In this document: positions 23,701 to 36,559 of the stretch, piece after piece
Layout: each line of letters begins with the position of its first letter
Numbering within the stretch: position 1 is the first letter of the stretch
From: Oscheius tipulae
Taxonomy: Eukaryota; Nematoda; Chromadorea; Rhabditida; Rhabditidae
DNA length: 64,000 nucleotides
Direction: 5' to 3'
Assembly: GCA_037178975.1 (NCBI GenBank)
Contig: JASJZH010000002.1
Coordinates: 4,340,001 to 4,404,000, forward strand
Position numbers and translations under genes: made by a program
Notes under the pieces: model-generated
Database searches by the model: none
What the model saw: the letters and a program-made list of their open reading frames with translations, nothing else
What the model was told of the DNA's origin: nothing

Positions 23701-26700
23701 AAGTACAGACAAGCAACGACAGAGAGAGACACAACTGTTTCGCGCTAACAGTGAAACAAACTCACCTAGTAGAGTTGAAGAAGCAACATTCCAAGACGGG
23801 GAGCACAGACAAAACTGACTAGAGTGACAAGACTAGACAAGCCTGACAATCTTACCTCGACTTGTCGACTTACCAGACTCGTACATAGAACATGTGTTGG
23901 AAAGACCAAAATTCACGTAAACACCCCAGTTGAAATTTATTTACGTTGTTTTGCACAGTAATCCGCAGTAATCTTGGCTCCTAATCCTTCCAGCGTTCCG
24001 GTTCCCTTCGTCAATTTGGAACTCCTCGGGTTTTTGGTCATTGACGCTCCACCTGTTGACCCAAACCATTCGTTTTCTTTGTCCAAGGGATCCTCTGTTC
24101 ATGCCGTCGAACACCCCCTCTCATTGCCCACCATCATTGTGCCACAATTGGGCAACTCCCTCAATGGCTGTCATTTTGAGAGATCTCTTCCCTTCAAATC
24201 TCTCCCCATTCATGTTGACCAATCATAAAAGCTTGACGCTTTTATTTGAGCTTGAAATGATCGACCTTCGGACCCAAGTTCAGGTCAACAGAACTGTCAT
24301 AAACCATACCGCATAATCTCCTTTCCTCGTCTCTTTAGATTGTCTGTAGTAGATTGATTGAGCTTTTTGTGGAAGCAGACCACTGCAAAAGAAACATTTG
24401 TATCCTCTCGAACACAACTGTGCCATCTCTTCCCGCGTGCTTTTTTCGAACGCCTTGATAGCAGTTGTTCAAGCTGCTCGTAGTAAACGTCTTGACCCGG
24501 CTGCCGCCAATGTTGCTCGAATATTTGGTTGTCGGTGAGTAAATCCCATATAACATTACACTTTACTATCTTGTTTGAATGAGAAACAGAAATCTAAACT
24601 TATGTTCTCCATCTTTTTCAGTACATCAGTAGTTTGGTTTCTAGTCGAAGTGTTGACCAAGGTGGTTTAACAAAGTCAGCCGTTCCGCTGGACATGACAG
24701 CCAGTGACAACTCGTGTCACAACTTTTTTTCATCGGATCTGCCAGGTGGACATCGGGCTTCAAAAGAGACACAGACATGGTGTAAATTTACATCTTTTGA
24801 CTCAAACGGCCGAAAGGTATAGTTACCACCTGTAGCTCTTTCATCCTCTATCCTTTTGGCACATAGGCCTATCTCTCCTCCCTCTCCAAACTCTAAGATT
24901 ACAAAAGAATACTTCCGCTTAGTCAAACTCACACTGACAGTTCCTCTGAAAAGATGGACTGGTCCCACTATCAAAAGACGTAACCCAGGTAGTGTGTTTG
25001 AGCTGTCGCGTCGTCTGACACTAGTTACGAGGCGGGAGGACTGTTTGAACGGCTTGTACACATAGTCTCGCTTCATGTGTCGCATTATACTTGAACCTTT
25101 TGGATCTTTCCTTCCCCTTTTCTGAATATTTGAATGGCATTCAGTAGCCGCGATCAATGACGCTGTGTGTCAGGTTACCGCGTGCTTCTTCTCTGAAAAA
25201 TGTCTTAAACTTTTGCCAGTTGTACAATTGTTTTCTTGCCAAGTGACCGCCAATCAGCTCGTTTGAGACAGCTGCGCCTCCTCAATCCCTCGTATGCTAT
25301 TAATTCGATCAGTCAAGTCCACGCACGAGATACCACGAGGCGCATGAGTGATCAGGAATCTATGATTGAGCTTGGCAGACCACTTTTCAAGGGGAGAGAG
25401 TAGATAGAAAAGTACTGATGAAGCAGTAGTCTCTCTTAAGCCTATCTTTTCACTTCCCACGGGGTCTTTTCGAGTAACTGGGAGTGCTCCCACAGCTGTC
25501 TAGAGCTACTTCTTTGATCTCCCAAGTGTCAGTTTCTTGTTTTTCTGTCTAATAATATTTAAAAACTACTATACTTGTTACACTTGTCAATTCAGACAGA
25601 CTGTCTCCCCACAGTGTCCACGTAAGTTCAATGGCTATTTTGTTTGAACTATCCGTAGTTGCATACCTTCCGACTTGCCAACCTGTCAAATCTCAAAGTA
25701 CTGTCAATACAGTTGCTACAAACTACTGATCTCACGTGTATCAGTGGAACACTTGCTCGAAGAGTACACATGTTGCCGAACAGTCTCAATTAATCCTCTC
25801 AGTGTATATTGACTTGTCAGAAGACATACCGATTAACAGATCTGAAAATAGTTCCTCCTCTCTCCAAACAATGTTTTCCTCTCTCCATTCCAGCTGGTAG
25901 CTTTCTCCTTCTATTTATGGCCTGTGTCCTTGACGAGAACGTGTGGAAAAGATGTCGTTTTGATTGACACAAAGCGAATCTTTTCAGACACAGGCAACGG
26001 GACATCGGAGCCGATTCAGGCTGCCCTTCTCGGCGACCTTTCCAGTCAGCGTCGTGCCCGTCTCGAGACTTCTCTCCAAAGGGTCCACTATCGGTAGATC
26101 TTGGTTTTATACAGAGAAAACAAGTGAGTTCAGATCAGCGAGTGCCGGAGCCGACGCCTCGTATTCCATCAGAGCCAGTACTTCCGAAATGAAGGGCCCG
26201 CTGGCTCTGAATCGCGAGAATACGCGCTTTCTTCGCGCGACGAAGAAGTTCTTCAAGAAGATCTACAATTCGGCTACGCTGCCGAACAACAAGAAGCAGG
26301 AACAGAAGGCCATGTCCGTAGAGCCGAGGCGCTATGAGAGAGTCGACAACCCTGATCCCATTTGGGTACCCCCGCCGAGGTAAGGATTCTTTTCCAACTG
26401 ACTCGTGGTAGAAACTGTAAATCTGATCAAACCTCTATTTTTAGTATTCGAATGGTGGACGATGACCTCGAAGACGACCACACCTCGCGAATAGACTCCG
26501 ATTGTGGCAGTTCTCCGGCTACTGACAGCGGTGTCGATGTCGACCGTTCCTCCACTCCCGACCACAGCGTCGAATCCATCACCCTCACCTCCAAGAGTGA
26601 CGACGACAATCAGGACCTCTCCTACAGCGAGATATTCGAGAATCTTCGTAGGGAAATGGTGGGTTCTATTGAATAAAAGAATAATACAAGAAATTTAGCA

Positions 26701-26809
26701 ACTCCTCCGTCAACGAGACCACAAAATTCTGGCGGAACTCCACTGGGCCGAAGAGCAGCTCCGTACAGCACGTCATGACCGTTTCGGTGTCCGCGGTTTC
26801 CTCGTCTAG
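20739..26809 (+). CDS. Protein of unknown function with large introns (5' end uncertain)
   Basis: Seven exons (20739-20836, 22341-22453, 22759-22860, 25988-26093, 26134-26379, 26445-26658, 26699-26809) have standard acceptors and donors and join in matching phase at every junction. Together they give 990 nt, exactly 330 codons with no internal stop. The product is low-complexity and Ser/Pro/Asp-rich (e.g. PVIIVAETEGVFPLSPAPPF, RRMGESSPNLSRLHP). It has a basic stretch (FLRATKKFFKKIYNSATLP), an acidic serine-rich stretch and a C-terminal predicted coiled coil (LRREMQLLRQRDHKILAELH), and ends GVRGFLV. AATAAA at 26989 follows. I do not recognise the family. A scaffold or adaptor role is a guess from composition. 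The exon at 22759 is symmetric (phase 1-1) and could be alternatively used. Confidence 0.65.
21270..21436 (+). repeat. Dispersed repeat, copy 1
   Basis: About 165 bp that matches 55570-55733 in the same orientation at roughly 80%. Shared blocks include ATGGTTTCTGTGGAGGA, TTGTTTGTTTGT, AAGTTATTGCC-like and GGGTGCGCT. Here it lies in an intron of the large-intron gene. Confidence 0.8.
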
Positions 26810-27041
26810 TCCCAGTGTCCTTGGAGAAGGAGAGGACTGTATCACTCACACATTTTACACGGGTCTGCACTGTCAGTCTCTGGCTGACTACTTCCTCCTC
26901 GTTGTGGAAGCGGTCATGTTGTAGAGACGTCTCAAATGTCATTCCTGTACGTTTCCAGTGCCCATTAGATATATTGACATACAAATTTAATAAAATATAA
27001 CTTAAAAGGAACCCGTAGAAAAGTGAGATCCAGTATGAGAG

Positions 27042-30000
27042 CTACTTGTAGTTGATTCTGTCGATGGCCAGCTCGATGGCGAAGGCGAGACGTTTTTCTC
27101 CAGCCCAATTCGCGAGAGTTTCGGCGAAATAGACCTCCGGCATGACTCGGTCCTTCTTTTCTGCCTCTTCCAAGCTCTAATGTTTTTATTTTATTTTTGG
27201 ATAAGAAACGAAGAGGAACCTGTGATAGGCTGGTCAAATGTTTCCTCATCCCGGAAATCGACTCGAGACAAGGCCAATGGAGTCGGCTCTTCTCGTGCGA
27301 CTGGAGTTGTATTTTCGGGTGTTTGCACTGGAATGTGGAGGCCGTCAATTCCAGGTCGAAACAGTCTTCTTTCATCGCCTCGTGATCACTCAATTTATAC
27401 TGATAGAAAAATGAAAAAAAACCAACTTTTTGCACTCGTTTATTCGCAGCCGGCCGTGTCCCTTCGTCAGCACTTTGACCAGCTCCTGCTTTTGCATTTC
27501 TTTTGATAGATCGTACTTTAACGTCTCGAGACCCTTGCCTCCGAATTCGAGATGACTGAGCAGCTCTAGTGGCGGGATTACGGTAGGTGCTTTGAAAGTG
27601 CCTATTGTTCCGTCCTAAACTGGGTGTTTTGATACACAAAAGAGTATACCAGATAAGTGGCTCGAATATCGGCCTGAATGGGATTTTTCCAGCTGTTGAA
27701 GGGTACAATCAGGCGGTGTTCGACAGTTTGAGTCCAGAGAAAACGGAGCGGCTGATGGTAAAAGCGGTTGTCGTTGATGCCGTGACAGGCCTGAGGAAAG
27801 AAGGAGATCAGCAGTAGCGCATTCGACAAATTGTCCTCCTTGAAACCGAACCTGAATATTTTTTTGTGAAGAAAAAGATAAAACAAGAAAAAACCGGCCA
27901 TCGCCCATGGAGAGCATTCCGAGAACTTCGTGAGCTGCGACCTGTTCCTGGTGTTTCCGCGTACTCCTCATCCAGCCAATTACGGGCTCGTGGACACGCC
28001 AAACCCTCGCAGCTCGGATCGTCTCCAAATCGCCGCTGCTTGTCATTAGCTGAAAGCCATTTAAAGGGAAAAAACTAAGTGTTACCATGGCCAAACTTTG
28101 TAGAAGAGTATTTGTCACCAGACTGACCACATTCAAGCCGGCAGCCTCAAGAATCTCTTGCATATGTTCTCGCTTGTTCGTGGGAAGGAATTTTTTCACG
28201 TAGAAGAGCTGGAATCTCTTATGCACCCAAAATTATGTAAGGTCATACCAGAGTTACGTACGCACTATTTTTCCGATCGGGAGGAGCATTCTTGAATCGC
28301 ATTCCAATAGCCATCGCGGTTCCCGCGATCACGTAGCAGTAGATCTGCGCCAGTGACTCGAAATCAACCAGATCTTCGCAACGATCCTCGTCCATCAGAT
28401 GTTTCTTCAGCTCCGCATCCGGCATTTCGGAAAGACGTAGTCGCGTCAGCAGATAGCTTTCGACCGCCGATGGAACCATATTTTGAACAAAGTCGAGGTC
28501 GGGCTGGATAGAATCCCACATGATCAGGTGGTAGCACAGCAGTCGCGCCATTATCTTAATGTACTTTGTCATTTTGGAGGTAAAAATCTGACCAGATCGG
28601 GTTTGATTCCTTCGAGCTGAACAATAGAGTTGGGCAATGCTATTCTTTTGGCAATGGATTCGTTGTTGGTACGGAAGAACATGAGACCGAGGGCGATACA
28701 GGCCGCCTGACCGGCCAGATGCGTATTCACAGATTCTTTCTCCTGGAAATGCACCATAAAAAAGCAAAGCATCTCGAACAACCCGAACATGACAAGAAGG
28801 AGGCTGCTGTATGGGATTCGAGTTGAAAGTGTCCGTCGATTGGAGAATCTGCGACTGGAAGATGCACAGTTTACGTGGATGTCCCAGCAGCATGTGGATT
28901 AGTCTTTCAACTATCGACGCCTGTTCCTCCTTGAACGGTGGCTGTCTGGCCAGATACTCATTTCCCTGTCCGAGTGTGATCAAACCGACGGCGAAACCAG
29001 CATTCAGTCTGTACGCGTAGCGGTCATTGGCTGGAGCCTCGTCCGCCGATAGAGTCTTCCCAATCTACATTTTAATGTGTTCACATCAAACAATTAAACA
29101 AACCTCATTTATAATCTTGTTGACCAGGGTAAAATTGCTTGTCTGAGCGAACAGTAGTCCGAGAGAGGCCAATGCGGCAGTCTAAAACATTTATTAGTCG
29201 GTAACGTGCAAAAGGACCTGATTGATGGCGGGAATGTTGATATTGAGCGTAGTCTGTCCGAAGAGGAACGGCAGCTGTGTACTGATCATTTTATATGTTT
29301 TCATGTCGCCCGTGCCGAGTTTTGCCACTCCGTATCCGATCAAAATAGCCACGGATTGGAATTCGTCCATTGTGATCAGCATCTCGCTGATATGATAGGT
29401 ACTGGAGAGAACATGTCCGTTCAGGGCGAAGCCATAGAGCATTCCGGCTGCGGTCTGATTGCTCAACTTGTCTTGATTGACACAGAGTGAGACAATATAT
29501 TCGCTGTCCAGTTTGACCAGGGAGGCATGGCCGAGTCGAAGGGCACTGGCCACGCCGTTGTAGAACTCTCCCCACTCTCTGTAGGGTCTAGTCGTCTAAA
29601 TTCTAGCATTTTTAAACGAAAATAGAGGAAAAACAAACGTCTGTGATGGGAATCTCAAACGAGTTGTTTGCCGGGAAGATTCGAGCCTGTAGACAGAGTT
29701 CCGGCACAACGTTCCCTTCAGCATTTTGGGGGAAATCGCCTCGGGTTCGGAAATCGGTCATGGCTCGACCGAATGCCTGGGCCAGATAACGGATACAGGT
29801 TCCGTGGAGGAAGACCTCCTGAATCTCGCGCTCGTCAGTCAAATGGCTCGGAACGTTCTTTCTGAACATTTTGATATATTTAGAAGAAGATAAAAACTAA
29901 CAAAGTTGAGGTATTAATCAGGACGGGTTTATCGCTCCTCAACATCTCATAAATGTTCTCCATTCGCTTGTCTGTCGGCCATTGAGAGGCGGCTATCTCC

Positions 30001-33000
30001 GCGTTTGTCTGCTCCGACGGAAATTCGCTAGAGCTTACAGGGTTAAAGATAAAAATAAAAGAAACGAACAAGTCGGCTGGCTGTAGCTGTGGATACATGT
30101 CTTCTGCAGACTGATTGAAGAGGAGCAACTTCCCGAGAAGTAGTCCCAATGTGCAGGGCAGTTTCTCGGCCTGTCGGCCTTTGAAATCGAACAAACTGAG
30201 CAATAAAGCACATTTCTGCTCGCCAGAGACCTTCTTCGACAGGATGATTCGATGGACTTCGCGCTCCTCTCCAAACGGCATCAGCTTTTTCCACCGTCTT
30301 CCCAGCAAGCGCAGGAGGTCGATCTGGTTCGTCACGTTGTTTAGCCCGACAGAAATGGCTGGAAAAGTCGTTCCCAGATTTAAAAAAAAGACTGACCAAG
30401 CATAAACTGGGCGATTTTAGGGGAATAGGTGAAAACTTGGTTGTTACATCGGGCTGACTCTTGGCTGTACCGGAGAATGGCTCCGAGGGTGGCGTAAATA
30501 TTGAAGGCGCCATCGAGATAGGGATTCTTCGCGAACTTCAGCTCCTCATCGTTTCTGACGGTCATCGAGAAGGAAGACTCGATTTCGGTAGGGAATTCAA
30601 TCTCGTATAGCTTCAGAAGATGCTCGTGGCTCATCACTCTGAAGTATTTTGTAAAAAAAAAATTAGGAGGTTAGAGCCTACTTAGCTCCAATCCGTAAAT
30701 ACTCGACCAGTTGCCCTCGAATCTTCTTCAAATCGTCTTGTAGGGCCCATTGTTGCCAAATCGAATGCATCGCGGCGAAAATTCTGCAACTTTTTCTATT
30801 TATTTAAAGAAACGACTACTAACGTTTGAAAGTAGGGGAACATCTGTGCCGAGGTGTCTACCGTAACCCGAACACGGTTCTCGAGATTTGGGACGTCGAT
30901 GGACGATGCTCCAAAGGACTTTATTCGGGCAAGCAGCTCCTCTCTCGACTGTAAGGGTCTTCTCATCTTGGCCGACGGCTGTTCTGTCTCCGAAGATGAC
31001 TTCTGAGATGACTTTTACTAGGAAAAAAAGATCAAAACATACTGGTGCAACGAGGAAACTGTGCTCCTCGATTGCGACTCCGATCTCCTTGAAGATAAAA
31101 CGAAAAGCCGCATGGAGAAGATCACAAATCGGCTCCTTCTGTTTGGGAACAGCGCTGTCATGCGAGTTGAATACTCTCCAACGGGCGATCAGTAGACTTG
31201 CCTTTTCCGTGTTGGCAGCCGAGAGACAGGTCGAGAAGAGCTCTTCTACTAAAACTCGACTTTTTGACTGAGACGTAAACAGGCTAACCCATGGGATCTC
31301 CGTAAAGTGGTCGAATCTCCAGTAGGGAAAAGTCCAAATCCGGAGTCACAACTGCCAGCATATCGTCCACGGCCGGATGTAACGTTTTGATTCCAACCAA
31401 CTCCGAAGGCCAACTGATCGCTGATATTTTGGTCGGGCCGGCGAATAGCGTCAAATAGTGGTCAGATTCCATCACAACTGTCATTCGCTCCTTCTGTAAG
31501 TGCCATCTTGCTACTTTTTTTTAATACAGTACCTCTAGATAGGTAGCATCGAGACAGCCAAGAATCGCGAAAGAGTTCTGGACAACGGTCTTCGACTCTC
31601 GATCAGCAAGTCTGATCAATCGAAGCTGGTTGATTTCGGACAGATGGTAATTGACAAAGACTTGTCTGGTGAGCGAATAGGAGAGGAAGGCCTTGGAAGC
31701 CGAGTAGCCCACGAGCTCCTTCCTGTTGCCCTCGGACCAGATACATTCGAGACAGAATTCGGCGTAGAAGAGGTCGTTATTCTGGTCACGGGTCAGGAAT
31801 CTCGTCATGTTCGGTCTAGAACAATTAATTATTGAATAAAACACAGTAAGATACCCAATAGTACTGACAATGGAGGGCTGCCCAGCTGGAGTATATCGGA
31901 TCGAGGCCGATTCGCACGAAAAATTGGATCTCCTGAAAATGAACAGGTCAAGTGCGTCTCGTTTTCCCTATTATTGTCGTCTGGCTCAGATTGTTGCCCT
32001 CGCGAGATTCGGCACCTTTTGACATCAACATTCGTGTTTATCTCGAGTCATCTTGTCCTTTTTCGACGAGAAGAACTTACACAGGAGGCGATCCAATGTT
32101 CGAAAGAGCCGGGCTGTCGAGCGGGAATGTTCTGGTTCTGGCCAGTCGCATCATCGACCTTGTCTCCACCGACGTGATGCCTTCTGAAAAGATGATCTTT
32201 GATAAGTCCCGTAACCGAATCAAAGTCTCTCTCCCCCCATGACCATACTTGTCTTCTTCTAATCTCTTCCCCTAACCTCGCGCCTCATTTGTCATGCGCC
32301 AATTTTGTCTTTCTCCTAAGGATCAACAAGCGAGTCTGCCGGATTTAGCACGGCGTCGTCGCTGTCGTCGACGGAATCGTGAGAGAAAACGGGGTCGTCC
32401 CTTGCCCCGGATTAAGTTAGTGTCGTAGGCGAATTCAATTCGAGAGACTGAGAAGGAGGAGGTGCAGCTCCGTAGGCTTCTCACGTTTCCTCTCAGCTTT
32501 TTGAACCTCTACTTTGTCATATTCCTGATCAACTGACTGAATTCGGCCATTTACGATGTTTTTTGCTCAAGTCACTCGGGACCTGTTTACCCGGATTTTA
32601 TATGTTCCCGGCCATTTCTCTAATCATCAGGAGCAATTCCGTAATTGCCGTAGTTTATCCTCCCTCCTAAGGCGTAACACAGAAATCTGATGTCTTCGCC
32701 TCCCCCTTTACATCAAACACCCTCGTTTTGGGTAACAAATCCTCAGGAGGAAGATTTGTGGCCGTCTGACCTTCCAGGGATAAATCGCCCACATGTTTTC
32801 ACGCCCTTGTTGTTCTCTACACATCCGTTCGTTGACGGCGCGCTCGTTTTGACTTAACTCTATTTGACTCCGTGGTCAGAACCTTCTGTCTGTTTAGAAA
32901 ACAAGATGGGCAACCGACCAGGGCATCAGTTGACAGCCAACAAACGACACGTCTACCATTCCTGGACAACACTCTACTCTCACGATCCGGAACTTCTAAC

Positions 33001-35051
33001 CGACGCGATAAGGTGAGTCAGCTGTATGTCAAGGGAACGAATTTGATGCTCGTTATAGCGAAGCTTGGCTGAAAGCAGCTGAACTGACACCGACGTGGGT
33101 CTGGGGCATAGTAGGACTTCACGAGACGATGCATGCTACATACAATGAGAACAAGAAGTTTGTCGCCATGATTCACCAGGTAGATTTGAGGAGGAATAGA
33201 CTAATATCAAACCTAGGTCAGGGAGTTCCTACACAGCGTGATCAAACTGCACAAATGTGATACAGAGATGGCGAAGAGTCTATCTTTTCGACTCGGAATG
33301 AGGCACAGGTTTGTGAATGCGATTTGAATACATCAGCTTGCATGTAGACAGTATATGAACGAGGGCAATGACAACTCCTACTGGACTCCCTTCGCTCAAC
33401 AGCTCCCTATTTCTATAAGCAAATGTTACCTACACATGGCCAGTACGAATAATCGGTTAGAGAAATCCTTTGAAACACAAAAGAATTCAGATTTCGCAAA
33501 ATCTTTCGGATACCAGCACATGGCGACAAGACGGAAGAAGATGAGCTACTTGAATCTTGGAAGAAATTCATGAATCTGATTGTGGAAGCCATGAAACGGG
33601 GATACGAGGGATGCCCCAGTGAGAAAACGGCGCTCAGGTTAAGCATCACAAAGTGAGAAATAGGACCGATAAAAAAAACAAAAAGTTTCAGCAGCATCAT
33701 ATCAATGGCCCCAGTGAGGTCAACAAGGAGTCGATCAGCTTGTCATTTCTTGGAGCCTACTCTTTCACCAGCATTGAGTGAGTTCGAGTGACGCAGTTTG
33801 ATGATAAACGCTCATTTAGACTGCAACATGGTTCCGACCACAAATTCGACGCCAACAATACATCACGAACGAAGTCGAAGTATTCTCCGAAACAGGGTAG
33901 ACCGTTGTAGTCGAGATCTCTCTGCTCTACGACGGTTGAGTTCGCCCAACGGGAACGGAACCCTTCTCACGGCTTCAGATCAACAACTTTTGAATCTGGC
34001 GAACCAGAGGAACGACGGTCGTAGATCACTCACAATACCGCTGTCGTAGATAAACGAAATATACCTTCTAAGCCTTTAGGAGTACTGAATGTCGGTCCTT
34101 TGGGCGTCGAGGAGAGGTGTCTGTTGTGTGTACTGCGAAAGATGAATAAGGACCTCTTCAGTTCTTCGTCGGACATTTGTCGGAGATGGTACAGGCGATG
34201 TGACTTTGTTTGACGGTCGAACGTTAGCAGAAGGTCATCTAGAGCGTCAACCACGCTCATCTCCTCATTTTCCCAGCAGAAGAGCCAGTCCGCGATGTAA
34301 TCTTTAAAATAGTTGTTTCGAGAAAACTCATCAGAAATGATACCTTTGCCTTTGTAGAGAAGTGGCAGCAGCTCGCTCAGAGGATGTGTCAACGAATGTA
34401 GATAAATGTGCTCGTCCTGTTTCATTCTGTACTCTTCGTCGCTGATCCAGGCCTGTTCAATCAGCAGTCCGTACTTCATTCTGTACGCATTTCGGATCTG
34501 AACTGATATACAAGCAAAAAAGTAATAGCTACCTTGAAAGGGACAAAATAGGTGTATGGATGATCATCTGTGTCGTCGAAAAATGTCATATCTTGTTCTC
34601 CAATCACCGTCAGACAATGCATAGTTCTCGTATCTTTTCGGTCGTCTTTGCTCCGGGCAAAGCTCACGTATAGAATCTGCATCTAGATAACAACAGAGTA
34701 AGATCTTAGAAAACTTTTCGAATATCATATCCGACGGAGACTCTGCGAATTAGATGTCCTGCGGCGGAGCAGATGGCCACTGACCGTTTCGAGGCATAAG
34801 AAATCTCCGCTATATTCTGCTCGAGGCGATGAATCGAAAAGAAATTCGGTCCCGCCTGTAAAATGTTCCATTTTCACGTCTCGCGAAAAGAGAGACCTTC
34901 ACAGCCTCTTCGATCTCCTTTTCCGAAAAGAGCACGGGTGTTGTGCTTGTCGCTATCATGATTTCCGTCTCCTCTAGTCTCGACTCATTCATCCAAGCGA
35001 AATGTAATCCTGCTATCGTCGGTAAAACATGCTTGGACAGGAAAAAGACAT
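27042..35051 (-). CDS. mat-2: Anaphase-promoting complex subunit 1 (APC1)
   Basis: APC1 is the largest scaffold of the APC/C ubiquitin ligase that drives the metaphase-anaphase transition. The N-terminal exons (35051-34065) match the human propeller region, for example FVPFKIRNAYRMKYGLLIEQ and SLTHPLSELLPLLYK. After a 1.8 kb intron the protein resumes in matching phase at 32258. The PC-repeat part follows (FALNGHVLSSTYHISEML, AILIGYGVAKLGTGDMKTY, NAGFAVGLITLGQG). The C-terminal part includes NRFYHQPLRFLWTQTVEHRL and ends in TAG at 27042. More than 15 exons are involved. No in-frame ATG is seen in the first recognised exon before residue M at 34992, and roughly 100 residues of the human N-terminus are not found. 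A short upstream exon with ATGAACACTT (about 35085) would fit by phase but needs a 24-nt intron. Confidence 0.9.
32906..34049 (+). CDS. Globin, neuroglobin-like, nested in an APC1 intron
   Basis: Globins bind haem and oxygen or act in redox sensing. The exons splice in frame from ATG 32906. The core reads ELTPTWVWGIVGLHETM, then FVAMIHQVREFLHSVI (helix E), then LSFRLGMRHRQY, where the His after LGMR is the expected proximal F8 histidine. Helix H reads SWKKFMNLIVEAMKRGYEG, very like neuroglobin. Aligned to neuroglobin, the distal E7 site appears to be Met rather than His, although the alignment is by eye. A serine/arginine-rich tail of about 95 residues follows the globin fold, with splice phase fixing its frame, and ends in TAG at 34049. 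The gene lies wholly within the APC1 intron 34064-32259 on the opposite strand. A TGTTTAG acceptor 8 nt before the ATG may be a trans-splice site. Confidence 0.75.
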
Positions 35052-35171
35052 CTAATCGAGGACAACTTCAAAGACAAGTGTTCATGCTGACAATTTATTC
35101 AAACGTTTACAATTAACCGGCAAAAAAATGAGTATCGAGTAGAATATACAGAGTAATTGGAGTGGGCGAGC

Positions 35172-36559
35172 TCAGGCATTGGTGGAAGCCTCAGCTTCGG
35201 TGACAGGCGCGTCTCCACGCGATTTCTTGGCAGCGTCATTCTCTTCTGTGTCGCCAGGACGCTTGGTGGGCTTACGGACCTAGAATTACTTTACGTTTCA
35301 AAAAAAAGTGAATGGGCATACCATGTTAGTAATGTCAACGGCAGGAGCGGAAGTCATCTCGGTCAGAGTATTGGTCAGGTTGATGCCGAGCTGCTGACGA
35401 ATGATGTCCATTTTGTTTTCGGTCTGCATATGACTCTCCTGCGCGTCTACAATCTTCAGCTCCAGATCCATGGCGACCGACTTCAGGTTTTCAATGTCCG
35501 CCTCGATGTCCCGTTTCTTCTCCTCGTCCGTCTCCTTCAGCTCCACGAGTTCGCTCACCTTCGACAGCAGAGCGGTCTGGGCCAATTTGTAGTAGTCCGC
35601 AGCATTTTTGTAATCGTCCTTCGCCTTGTAAGCGCGGGCGAGATAGAGATAGGTCTGGGCCAGGACGCGGTCATTGTGAGCCAAGTGCTTCTCCTGCAGT
35701 TTGAGGGCAGCGTTCAGATCGTCGATCGCCTAGAGACGTTTTTTTTTTAAAGAGTCTACGGAAAACAAGTTACCTTGTCAAAGTCATCGTTGACAAGAGA
35801 AACGTCAGCGAGGTAGAAGAGGACGTCGGCCTTGTTCAGTTCCCAGGTTTTGTCTTGCTCCTGCTGCTCGCAGATGAGTCTGGCTGACTCCAAGACTTCC
35901 CAGGCGATCTGGATGTCAGTCGGTTCCTCCTCTTCATCATCCTCGTCGTCTTCCTCTGCCTCGTCAGCAGCATCAGCAGACTCATCGGCCACGTTCTCCT
36001 CGGTGGCTTCGACAGCGTCTTCAACAGATCTTTCTTTGGCCTCCTCCACCGTTGTTTCAGCCTTCTCTTCGGCAAGAGCCTCTTCGACTTGAGCCTTGAT
36101 TTCTTCCTTCTCCGTTTCTGAAAAGAAAAGTGTAAGCTCATGTTCGAAATGAGACTTACCTGATAGGTTTTCCGGATTACCAAACTTTTCCTCGTCAAGA
36201 GAATCGTCTTCTTTGGGAACAGGAAGATCCTTAGTCGCGTTATCGATAATGTCGTCCTGCATACGAGCCACCTCCAGCATAGCTTTGCCATACCACAGGT
36301 GAGAATCGTAGCTGGCGGCGGTCGTCCCGTGAAGCTCGGCACTGATATTACCGGTATGATACGAAGAATATTGCAATATATACCTAAGAGTCGCGGCCTG
36401 CCCAAGTTTGTTGGCAGCCGAGGTGAAGTTGTTGGCGTAGAAGTCCCTCTTTCCCTCGGTCATGAAAGTTGCCATCGAAGCAAGTTGCTCCTCGCGGCTA
36501 GGAACAGCGTCGGCGGATTTGGCCTCCGCTTCTACAGTAGTTTCAGCAAGAGGGATCAT
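35172..36559 (-). CDS. NASP: NASP-type histone chaperone (SHNi-TPR)
   Basis: NASP/Sim3/Hif1 proteins bind H3-H4 and keep a soluble histone pool. The first TPR reads GKRDFYANNFTSAANKLGQA, followed by HLWYGKAMLEVARMQ. A long acidic Glu/Asp-rich insertion (about 36110-35930), typical of NASP, interrupts the TPRs. Then come IQIAWEVLESARLI and the SHNi-TPR segment (QTYLYLARAYKAKDDYKNAA), and a coiled coil. The tail carries the basic stretch VRKPTKRPGDTEENDAAKK, which looks like a nuclear signal. The ATG at 36559 lies 7 nt after a TTTTCAG acceptor. The stop at 35172 is only about 120 bp from the first recognised APC1 exon on the same strand, so the two may be co-transcribed. Confidence 0.85.

Noticed and set aside
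24440..24822. Two extra coding-like stretches with splice-like ends (24440-24533 and 24629-24820)
   Set aside because: Their phases do not join with each other or with the exons at 22860 and 25988, so they were left out of the large-intron gene.
33798..33910. Alternative globin C-terminus ending at 33910
   Set aside because: That frame needs an exon entry phase that does not match the previous donor. The phase-correct frame continues to 34049.
34030..34064. Overlap of APC1 and globin coding sequences
   Set aside because: The apparent overlap comes from reading APC1 through its GTATAT donor; the exon ends at 34065, 16 bp from the globin stop.
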